Below, one piece after another: positions 1 to 6,825 of a DNA stretch of 35,863 bases (the stretch's first letter is position 1; every line of letters starts with the position of its first letter). Position numbers and translations under genes: made by a program. Origin of the DNA: Oscillospiraceae bacterium (GTDB lineage: Bacteria; Bacillota; Clostridia; Oscillospirales; UBA929); NCBI GenBank assembly GCA_031254195.1, contig JAIRUW010000062.1, positions 1-35,863 on the forward strand, in the 5' to 3' direction. The notes below the pieces were generated by a model that saw only the letters and a list, made by a program, of their open reading frames with translations, searched no databases and was not told the DNA's origin.

Positions 1-156
1 AAGCTGCGTATAGATGACCAAATCAATGGGGCCGCGGCTGCCGCCCCCGCCGCCTTCACCGTCTCCGTCACCGCCGCCGTTTCCACCTGCGCACGCCGAA
101 AGCGTGAACGCCAAGACTGCCGACAATAGCAGCGCTGTCCATTTTCTCAATCGCAT
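1..156 (-). CDS. Sugar ABC transporter solute-binding lipoprotein (N-terminal fragment)
   Basis: Only the first 52 codons are in the window; the frame is open to the left edge. The start ATG (154-156 on the minus strand) has an AGGAGGG ribosome site 5-6 bases upstream. The peptide has a lipoprotein signal: positive residues MRLRK, a hydrophobic core, then LSAC with the lipidated Cys at residue 22. A Gly/Asp/Glu-rich linker and a first strand, PIDLVIYTQL, follow, as in family 1 solute-binding proteins. It lies 36 bases downstream of an LplC-type permease, so it is very likely the binding protein of that importer, feeding sugars released by the GH5 enzyme upstream. The substrate cannot be read from the fragment. 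Confidence 0.8.
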   Translation of the reverse strand, partial: MRLRKWTALLLSAVLAFTLSACAGGNGGGDGDGEGGGGGSRGPIDLVIYTQL

Positions 157-192
157 AAATACCCTCCTATTTCGATTTTATGGAGTATGCCC

Positions 193-1095
193 TTAGCCTT
201 TCACGGCGCCGAGCATCAATCCCTTTTGGAAATACCTCTGCATGAACGGGTAGACCATCAGGATGGGGACAATGGTGACCATCGCCACCGTCAGCTGAAC
301 GACGCGGTTGTTCAGCGCCGCGGCTACGTCTTCCCCTGTCAGCGTCCCCCCCTGGTTGAACAGCTTGCCTAAGTCTGAGCTATAATTGAGGTAATCGTAG
401 AGTTTATGCTGTAGAGTATAGATTCTGGGGTCGCCTTTCATCAGGATGAGGGAGTCGATAAAGGAGTTCCAGTGCCCCACCGCGCCGAAAACGGCGATCG
501 TCGCTAAAATCGGCTTGCACAGCGGCAGGATAATCCGGGAAAACACAACAAAGTACCCCGCGCCGTCGATAAAGGCGCTCTCCTCCATCTCGCCCGGAAT
601 CGACTCGATGTAGGTCTTGACCAGGATGATGTTGAACGGCTGCACGATGGCAGGGATGATGTAGCCCCAGAAATTGTTGGTCAGGCCCAGCATCGACATG
701 TTGAGGTACCACGGGATCAGCCCGGCGTTGAAGTACATCGTGATGATGATGAAACGGTAGATGAACTTGCGGGCAAACATTTTCTGCTGCGTGACCAGAT
801 AACCCACCATAGCCGACGCCAGCACCATGGCAATGGTTCCGAGCACCGTCCTCGCGGTGGTAATCCAAATGGCTTGAAAGATGTCCCTGACGTTCAGAAG
901 CGAAACATAGTTGTCAAAGTGGATGTTCCTCGGGACAAAGTTGATCAGGCCCCTCGCGACCAAGGTGTTGTCGCTGATGGTGTTGATGAAGAGATAATAG
1001 AAGGGGAAGATGCAGAGCAGGGTGAACAGGATAAAAAACAAGCCGTTGAGGAAAGTGAAAGCATAATCCCCGAATGTCTGCTTATAAATTTTCAT
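193..1095 (-). CDS. Carbohydrate ABC transporter permease, LplC/YtcP type (CUT1)
   Basis: A 300-residue integral membrane protein, the usual length for MalG/LplC-like permeases. About six membrane segments are visible, the first near residues 15-37. The cytoplasmic EAA loop that contacts the ATPase is present as ESAFIDGAGYFVVFSRIILP around residue 190. The C-terminus (YFQKGLMLGAVKG) is typical of LplC relatives. An AAGGAGG site precedes the ATG. The gene starts 12 bases after the LplB-type permease and is followed by a binding-protein gene, giving the normal order of such importers. The ATPase is not in the window; CUT1 systems often share a distant MsmK-like ATPase. Substrate by context: oligosaccharides from beta-glucan or beta-mannan (inference). 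Confidence 0.9.
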   Translation of the reverse strand: MKIYKQTFGDYAFTFLNGLFFILFTLLCIFPFYYLFINTISDNTLVARGLINFVPRNIHFDNYVSLLNVRDIFQAIWITTARTVLGTIAMVLASAMVGYLVTQQKMFARKFIYRFIIITMYFNAGLIPWYLNMSMLGLTNNFWGYIIPAIVQPFNIILVKTYIESIPGEMEESAFIDGAGYFVVFSRIILPLCKPILATIAVFGAVGHWNSFIDSLILMKGDPRIYTLQHKLYDYLNYSSDLGKLFNQGGTLTGEDVAAALNNRVVQLTVAMVTIVPILMVYPFMQRYFQKGLMLGAVKG

Positions 1096-1107
1096 TCGAT
1101 CCCCTCC

Positions 1108-2571
1108 TTAAACGATGCTCTCGCCGCGCAGGAACTTCGAGGCCTTGTTCGCGACAAACAGCAGTGTTACGCTGATAACCGTCTTCAACATGCCGATCAG
1201 CGTCGCCAAAGGCACCTGATCCCCCTCTTTCAGGCCCAAATGGTAGACATACAAATCCAAAACCCGGATGTGGGTCCTGTTGGCGGGGACATAGAAGACC
1301 ATGTATTGATCCATGCCGTTGGAAAGGACATTGGCAATCCCGAGCAGCAACAGCACGAAGAAGGTGGACATCAGCCCCGGTACGGTGACATGCCACATCT
1401 TTTGGAAGCGCCCCGCGCCGTCCACCGTAGCCGCCTCATAGAGCTGCGGGTCTATGCTCGTGATGCTGGCGATGTAGATGATGGCGCTCCAGCCAAGGCC
1501 CTTCCATGTCCCCCACAGCCACATTTTCAGCCATATGTGCTCCCCGCTGTTCAGGTGGTTTGTGCCTTGCTCAATGAGGCCCATGCTGCTCAGCATCGAG
1601 TTGAAGAAGCCCTCGGTGGAGAAGATGGCAAACGCGATGCTGTAGACCAGCACCCAGCTGATGAAGTTGGGGATGGTGGTCAGGGTCTGGATCCTGCGCC
1701 TGAATTTTGTGCTCCGCATCTCGGAGAGGAAAATGGCAAACATCATCGGCAGCCAGGATGTGGCGAGGCCGATACCGCTCATGGCCAGAGTGTTTGTCAG
1801 CACCTGATAGATCTCCGCGCGGGTGCTCTCGTTGCGGAAGAGGAATTGCAGCCATTTGAAGCCCACCCAGTCGTTCATCGTCAGGTCGATGCCGGGGGTG
1901 TAGTCGAAAAAGGCGACCCGCCAGCCCCAAAGCGGCAGGTAGGCGAACAGTGTAATCAGCACCAAAAACGGCAAAATCATCAGGAAGAGCTTGTATTTCG
2001 GCTCGATGGCGTAATGGGCGTCCACCGCCGGCTTCGGCAGTATGACCCACGCCGCGATGGACGGCAGCAGGGTCAAGCCGAACATGACAAAAAAGGCTGC
2101 GATTCCCGTCGGAAAGGCAGGATTGATTCGTTCGGGCGCGGGGGAAGCCGTCAGCATGTCGTACGCGGCGCACAAAACCGCCATGCCCGCCATGCCGACC
2201 AAAGCCGCGATAAACGACAGCTTTACGCCCAGTTTTTGCATTTTGATGTTGCCGAGGCTGAGGCAGAACGCCGCGCCCAGTATCACAATCCCCAGCCCGG
2301 CGACCAGCGCGCCGATATATGTGACGGAAAGCGACGACTGCTCGACCCAGCCCCTCTCCAGCGCGCGGACGAAATTCGACCCAATCGAGTTATACGAAAC
2401 GGCGTTGGTAAACAGTGAAGCGTTTTTGCTGATCAGCCCGCTCAGCTGCACCGGATTGAGGGCGGGGATAAACGCCGCCACGCATGTCGCGATGATACAG
2501 GCCCGCAGGACGGCCATGGTCAGCTTTTCCTTCATAGGGACGAACTCGCGATTTAGCACGGTATTACTCAT
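1108..2571 (-). CDS. Carbohydrate ABC transporter permease, LplB/YteP type, with extra N-terminal membrane module
   Basis: A 487-residue permease if started at the ATG at 2571; a TTG start at 2589 is possible but poorly placed. The last 290 residues are an ordinary LplB-like permease with the EAA loop YEAATVDGAGRFQKMWHVTV and a C-terminus KASKFLRGESIV. The first 180 or so residues are additional: roughly four hydrophobic segments separated by short loops, ending near KPAVDAHYAIEPKYKL, where normal family members begin. The start overlaps the stop of the GH5 gene in an ATGAGTAA arrangement, so translation is likely coupled; GAGGGG lies very close to the ATG. A shorter start at Met13 (MKEKLT) is another option. 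It pairs with the LplC-type permease downstream. Confidence 0.88.
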   Translation of the reverse strand: MSNTVLNREFVPMKEKLTMAVLRACIIATCVAAFIPALNPVQLSGLISKNASLFTNAVSYNSIGSNFVRALERGWVEQSSLSVTYIGALVAGLGIVILGAAFCLSLGNIKMQKLGVKLSFIAALVGMAGMAVLCAAYDMLTASPAPERINPAFPTGIAAFFVMFGLTLLPSIAAWVILPKPAVDAHYAIEPKYKLFLMILPFLVLITLFAYLPLWGWRVAFFDYTPGIDLTMNDWVGFKWLQFLFRNESTRAEIYQVLTNTLAMSGIGLATSWLPMMFAIFLSEMRSTKFRRRIQTLTTIPNFISWVLVYSIAFAIFSTEGFFNSMLSSMGLIEQGTNHLNSGEHIWLKMWLWGTWKGLGWSAIIYIASITSIDPQLYEAATVDGAGRFQKMWHVTVPGLMSTFFVLLLLGIANVLSNGMDQYMVFYVPANRTHIRVLDLYVYHLGLKEGDQVPLATLIGMLKTVISVTLLFVANKASKFLRGESIV

Positions 2572-4372
2572 TCCCCTCGATAAACTCAAAGGTGACTTCT
2601 ATCGTTCTGATACGCGTGTTTGTGTACTTTTGCAGGGGCGTCGGCGACGCGCCGCTTACATCGCCGCTCAAAACCCTGGCGTCGCCGGGGACTTGACTGA
2701 CCCAGCCGTTGTAGAGGTTGACCCTTGTGCATTTCTTGTCGTCGCTGGTCGTATACGGGTCTCCCACGAGTTCCGCCGGTTCGCCGTTGATCAGCACTTC
2801 TTTGATCTCAATGATGTACCCCGGGAATAAAATCTCGCCGTTGGCAAGCCCCAAGGCGGAGAAATCGATTCCGTTCGCGCTCCCCCCGTTTATTTCGGTC
2901 AGATCCAGCGATACCGTATAAATGCCCGCGCCTATGATCTGAACGTCCACGGCGTCGATCCCCTTGGTTTTGGAGTCGGGGTCATACTTGTCCCCTACGC
3001 TGTAGACAACGCCGCCGCCGTTGAACATGATCCAAGCGAACGACTCGTCTTCAGACAAGACGAACATGGGCCTGTCGGCCGCTTTTTGCAAAGACAGCGC
3101 TATATTTTCATCCGCCGCGGCTATGATTTCCTCAACAGTCATCGACGCGCGCGCTTCCACACTCCTGCTCGCAAAGAGTTCGGCAATCTCCGGGGCGGTG
3201 ATCCGGCGGTCCGCCTTGCTGTACATCTCGCCGGTGTCCCATAGAATGGGGACAAAGCCGTACAGGTCGCAGATATCCAAGAAATTGGTGAAATAGCCCA
3301 GCCTGTCCTCGTTTGGATTGCTCAAGACGCCCCATTCGCCCAGCACGACCCCGTAACCCATCTCGGTGTACTTGGCCATCCTGCCCAGCGTCCGGTTCAT
3401 CTCCTCCAGTTCCTTGACCGTCCCCCATTTTTCCACGGCCCCGTCATGGGCGTAAGGGAACGGATCGTAAAAATGCACTGAGAGCATTAGTTTATCCTTA
3501 GCCGTATCGGCCGGCATTTGGAAGCGGTTGTCGCAGGTGTCGCTGATGTTGGTGTTATACCCGGGGATCAGCAGGAAACGGTTTGTGTTGCCGCCGCCTA
3601 CCCCGCGCACGGTATCCACAAACCTCTGCGCGACGGCCGTCAGCATTTTGTAGCATTCATCCCGCGACAGGCTGCCGCCGTCCGGGCTGAACGACGTCCT
3701 GTCGTTGAAGCGGTTGCCCCACTCCTCATTCCCGCCCTCAAAGACCAGCCGGTGGTCGTAGTCCTTGAACCGCTCGGAAATTTGCGTCCACATCGCGGTG
3801 AAAATCTCCATCGCCTGATCGCGCACCGCTTGGTCGGGATGCCCGAACATGCTCCACCAGCCATGGTCCCAGTGGTCGTTTACAGTGACGTACATATCCT
3901 CGTTGAGGGCGTAGTTGACGATCTCCTCCACCCGGTCGAGGTAGGCTTCCAGTATGGTATAGTCGCCGCTTTCAAAGTCCATGGCGTTCATCCACGCCAC
4001 GGGGATACGCAGATTCTTAAACCCCGCTTCCCTCATGCCGGTGATCATTTCCTGCGTTGTGACCGGCTGGCCCCACATCGTCTCGTACACCGAAGGCTCG
4101 CGGTTGGGTACGCGGTTCGAGTTATTGCACGCTTCCATTGTATTCCCAAGGTTGATGCCGTAGCCCATCAGGCGGGCAAATTCCAAAGACGTCAATTTGT
4201 TCACCGGGTCCTTATCTTCTTTTTCGCCGTTCTGCTGATTATCCTCGCCGCCTGACGGGCCGCTGTCCGGCACGGACGGCGCTTCGGACGGTTCTATGGA
4301 CGTCGCACAGGCGGATACCAGCAAGAAAAGCAAGACCATAAAAACCGCTAAACCCTTGCGAAAGCAAGCCAT
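2564..4372 (-). CDS. GH5 family glycoside hydrolase lipoprotein (endoglucanase/mannanase-like)
   Basis: A 602-residue lipoprotein: hydrophobic signal with lipobox LVSAC (Cys22), an acidic linker to residue 58, then a GH5 barrel (about 60-390). Family landmarks: GINLGNTMEA (72-81), WGQPVT (100), LRIPVAW (121-127), VNDHWDHGWW (164-173), acid/base Glu216 in FEGGNEEWG, HFYDP (His300, Tyr302) and nucleophile Glu346 in VLGEWG. The usual NEP is NEE here. The last 180 residues look like beta-rich accessory domains, possibly carbohydrate-binding. GGAGG precedes the ATG. The enzyme would hydrolyse beta-1,4-glucan, xyloglucan or mannan at the cell surface; the exact substrate cannot be settled by eye. 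It sits between an anchored binding protein and the sugar permeases, consistent with capture, cleavage and uptake. Confidence 0.9.
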   Translation of the reverse strand: MACFRKGLAVFMVLLFLLVSACATSIEPSEAPSVPDSGPSGGEDNQQNGEKEDKDPVNKLTSLEFARLMGYGINLGNTMEACNNSNRVPNREPSVYETMWGQPVTTQEMITGMREAGFKNLRIPVAWMNAMDFESGDYTILEAYLDRVEEIVNYALNEDMYVTVNDHWDHGWWSMFGHPDQAVRDQAMEIFTAMWTQISERFKDYDHRLVFEGGNEEWGNRFNDRTSFSPDGGSLSRDECYKMLTAVAQRFVDTVRGVGGGNTNRFLLIPGYNTNISDTCDNRFQMPADTAKDKLMLSVHFYDPFPYAHDGAVEKWGTVKELEEMNRTLGRMAKYTEMGYGVVLGEWGVLSNPNEDRLGYFTNFLDICDLYGFVPILWDTGEMYSKADRRITAPEIAELFASRSVEARASMTVEEIIAAADENIALSLQKAADRPMFVLSEDESFAWIMFNGGGVVYSVGDKYDPDSKTKGIDAVDVQIIGAGIYTVSLDLTEINGGSANGIDFSALGLANGEILFPGYIIEIKEVLINGEPAELVGDPYTTSDDKKCTRVNLYNGWVSQVPGDARVLSGDVSGASPTPLQKYTNTRIRTIEVTFEFIEGNE

Positions 4373-4414
4373 TCAGTTTTTCCTCCAAGTTCCTTTTTTA
4401 GCAAGTCCCTCATG

Positions 4415-4444
4415 CGGTAACGGCGGGTCAACCCGCCGTTACCG
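4415..4444 (-). other. Perfect intercistronic hairpin between surface protein and GH5 genes
   Basis: Two 14-base arms (cggtaacggcgggt and its complement) are separated by only two bases, giving at least a 12-bp GC-rich stem. No T-run follows on the minus strand, so it looks more like an mRNA-stabilising or processing hairpin, or a partial terminator, than a full intrinsic terminator. It would let the upstream surface-protein cistron accumulate more than the downstream enzyme and transporter cistrons (inference). Confidence 0.6.
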
Positions 4445-4462
4445 TTCATTAGAGCTATGCAA

Positions 4463-5779
4463 TTAACCTTTTTTGCCTTTCATCACAACCACTACTACTA
4501 CCACGATGATGATGGCCGCGCCGCCGATAATCAGACCGATTGCCCAGCCCGGGAACCCGCCTTCATCATCGTCATCGCCGCCCGCCGGAGATGGGGACGG
4601 GGAGGTGGCGGCGGGGGCTTCGTCCGTGGGGGCTACGTCTGTGGGGGGCACGTCTTCCTCTTCCTTGTCATAGGCAAAGCCGCTGATGGTGAACTCAATC
4701 TCAATGTCGGTGAGCGGAGTCGGAACCATCATTTCTTCCAAATCGTTGTTCCAAGTATTGATAAAACCGACTTCGTAATAGAATTTGCTGTTGTCGCTGC
4801 TGTCAATGCCATAAACATACCCTGTGTCAAATTCCCCTCTCGTGACGCCGTTGAACCTTACTCTAATGTCGGTGAATTGCACGGGAGCGCCTTCCAGCGG
4901 GATGTCCGATGACAAGAACAGCTGATGAAGGAACTCCATCGGCCCCTCTTTGACAGAACTGTCAAAATCGGCGTCCTTCAGCGTAACCTTGTATGTACCG
5001 TTGCCTTTGATTACGGCGTCGGTAAACGTACCTTTATGAACGCTGCTGTCATTGGTTTCAAAAAGATTGTTGAAATAATTGCCGCCGTGAGAATCCCAAG
5101 CGGAACCGAACTCGCCTAAATCACTGTGCCACGGGTCGCGGAAAATCCAAGTGTTGGAAACGACACCGATGAATACATGGTATTCGCCGCTTGGGTCAAA
5201 AGCGGGGATGGACGGCTCATCGGGGATAGACGGTTCGGCGGGAGGCGGAGGAGCCGCGCCTTCTTCCATAAAGTCAACCTCAGCGCCGAGGATAAAGGTG
5301 ATTTCGAGCTTAGAGAACGGGGCCATTTCGATGAGGCCGTATGCGTCATACTCCCCGCCCCACTGCCGGGCTATGTCGATCGTCAGGGTCCCTCCGTTGT
5401 CACGGTTGATGAGAGGCACTTTTCTGGCGCCCAGCTCGTTGCCGTCAACCTTGAAAGAGGTAATCCCGCCCAAAACGGCTTCCGCGTCTTCGTCGCTGTC
5501 CACAGGCACGTTTGTAGCGATGCCTGTCCAGTTGCCGGTGAATTTGATAGGCGCGTCAAATTCCATGGTGATGGTGGTTTCCGCGCCAAGCTCAAAGGAT
5601 ACGGTCGCGCCGGGGAGATCCCCGATGCCCCATTCTTCCACGTCCGCGTTCACTTCGTTGTCAAGCTGCCCCTCCAGCTTGGCCTCATAGGTTGCGGCGG
5701 CGGCCGGCATAGCGGGCGCGAGGGTTATGAGCAACGCGAAAAGCAGGGCAAATGTCAGTGCGAATTTCTTGCGTTTCAT
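4463..5779 (-). CDS. Secreted, C-terminally membrane-anchored protein with two beta-sandwich (CBM-like) domains
   Basis: A 438-residue exported protein. It has a Sec signal peptide (MKRKKFALTF to about residue 28, cleaved near PAAAATYEA), a first beta-rich domain (30-170), a Pro/Glu linker, a second beta-rich domain (195-370), then a Thr/Pro/Ser and Asp/Gly-rich stalk, one C-terminal membrane helix rich in Ile and Val, and the basic tail KGKKG. No LPXTG is present. Both domains show alternating polar/hydrophobic strands and aromatic residues, as in carbohydrate-binding modules, but I cannot assign a CBM family. GGGAGGA precedes the ATG. It is the first gene of the locus, divergent from an AraC regulator and upstream of the GH5 enzyme, so a polysaccharide-tethering role is plausible (inference). 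Confidence 0.72.
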   Translation of the reverse strand: MKRKKFALTFALLFALLITLAPAMPAAAATYEAKLEGQLDNEVNADVEEWGIGDLPGATVSFELGAETTITMEFDAPIKFTGNWTGIATNVPVDSDEDAEAVLGGITSFKVDGNELGARKVPLINRDNGGTLTIDIARQWGGEYDAYGLIEMAPFSKLEITFILGAEVDFMEEGAAPPPPAEPSIPDEPSIPAFDPSGEYHVFIGVVSNTWIFRDPWHSDLGEFGSAWDSHGGNYFNNLFETNDSSVHKGTFTDAVIKGNGTYKVTLKDADFDSSVKEGPMEFLHQLFLSSDIPLEGAPVQFTDIRVRFNGVTRGEFDTGYVYGIDSSDNSKFYYEVGFINTWNNDLEEMMVPTPLTDIEIEFTISGFAYDKEEEDVPPTDVAPTDEAPAATSPSPSPAGGDDDDEGGFPGWAIGLIIGGAAIIIVVVVVVVMKGKKG

Positions 5780-5831
5780 CTTTTTTTCCTCCCAAAAATA
5801 TGGTTATGTGCATGTACACCTAGCCACTATA

Positions 5832-5860
5832 ATCATACATCCAACCAGGTTTTTTCTCAA
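5832..5860 (-). promoter_or_regulatory. Sigma-A-type promoter of the polysaccharide locus
   Basis: Read on the minus strand: TTGAGA, a 17-base spacer, then TATGAT. It lies about 50 bases upstream of the surface-protein start and back to back with the AraC promoter, so the 160-base gap is the likely control region for the whole locus. Confidence 0.65.
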
Positions 5861-5905
5861 TCTATGCTTTTGCTTTATTTTTATCTTTATTTGTGCCTAT
5901 AGTTC

Positions 5906-5914
5906 TGATATAAT
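5906..5914 (+). promoter_or_regulatory. Extended -10 promoter of the AraC-family gene
   Basis: TGATATAAT is a perfect extended -10 element, with only a weak -35 (TTTATT, 17 bases upstream). The start codon follows 24 bases later, with AGGAGG at 5925-5930 in between, so the leader is very short. Confidence 0.6.
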
Positions 5915-5937
5915 AGAGTAGAAAAGGAGGCGGGAGG

Positions 5938-6825
5938 ATGGATTTCCAAACAGCCTTTCAGCGGGAAGAACAGCCGCCGCTGTCCCATTTGAGCTGCCAC
6001 GCCTATTACGGCAAGACGGAAAGTTACCCCAGACATTGCCATACGTTTTATGAGATTTCATATATCATACATGGATCGCGTATGGAAACGATCAACCAAG
6101 ACCGCTATGAAGCCGGGCGCGATTCCCTGCTGTTTATCCCACCGCTTGCCATACACGGGCTGAGCAACCTGACCAATGTGGAAGATGTGGTGATACAGTT
6201 TGACCACTTGTTCTTGCGCAACGCGTCCGAACTGTTTGGCAATAAGGACATGCTAAGCCCCGGAGCAGATTACGGCGGGTGTTTTGATATGTCTCACTCC
6301 ACCCGCGCCCGCCAGATCATTTTGGAGATATGGGAACTCTGTCATAAAAGGGACGCGCTGACCCAAAACGAGGACGCGCCCGTTTTGAAAAGGCTTTCGA
6401 TAGACATCAGCCTCAACAGCCTGTGCCTTCAGCTGATCGCCTTGCTGTTGAATGAAGGGAAACTGCAAATCGGCACGAAGGGCGCGCAGTACCCGGATGT
6501 TATAAACCTGAACTCGCTGATCCAAGAGCTGATGGCCCACCCGGAAAAAACGATCAGCATGAGAGAAGCGAGCCGGACGGCCGGTATGAGCTATACGCAT
6601 TTCAGCCGTTTCTTTGAAAAGGCCACCGGCTTTCATTATTCGGCCCTCCGCGGCCTGCTCCGTATCCGCCGCGCCGAAGAGCTGCTGCTCACCACCTCCA
6701 TGCCGATCTCGGAGGTTTCCTCCACGGTCGGCATCGCCACCGTCTCCTATTTCACAAGGCTGTTCAAGCAAATCAACGGCTGTTCCCCCAGCGCGTACAG
6801 GAAGCAGTACCGGCTGCGCCCTTAG
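5938..6825 (+). CDS. AraC-family transcriptional regulator
   Basis: 295 residues. The N-terminal half is a cupin-like ligand domain (RHCHTFYEISYIIHG near 30-45, FIPPLAIHGL near 71-80). The C-terminal 100 residues hold the two AraC helix-turn-helix motifs: ISMREASRTAGMSYTHFSRF and PISEVSSTVGIATVSYFTRL, ending CSPSAYRKQYR. The ATG follows AGGAGG with seven bases between. It is divergent from the anchored protein/GH5/permease cluster, the usual position for a regulator that responds to an oligosaccharide and activates its neighbours. The inducer is unknown. Its stop overlaps the tex stop by four bases (convergent), with no terminator visible between them. Confidence 0.9.
   Translation: MDFQTAFQREEQPPLSHLSCHAYYGKTESYPRHCHTFYEISYIIHGSRMETINQDRYEAGRDSLLFIPPLAIHGLSNLTNVEDVVIQFDHLFLRNASELFGNKDMLSPGADYGGCFDMSHSTRARQIILEIWELCHKRDALTQNEDAPVLKRLSIDISLNSLCLQLIALLLNEGKLQIGTKGAQYPDVINLNSLIQELMAHPEKTISMREASRTAGMSYTHFSRFFEKATGFHYSALRGLLRIRRAEELLLTTSMPISEVSSTVGIATVSYFTRLFKQINGCSPSAYRKQYRLRP

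Noticed and set aside
874..2418. A 514-codon plus-strand open frame
   Set aside because: It is antisense to the two sugar permeases, has a low-complexity, His/Gln/Arg-rich translation with no recognisable domain and no ribosome site; it is a by-product of GC-rich codon usage.
5126..5902. A 258-codon plus-strand frame across the anchored surface protein
   Set aside because: Antisense to a gene with clear signal peptide and anchor; no ribosome site or known motif.
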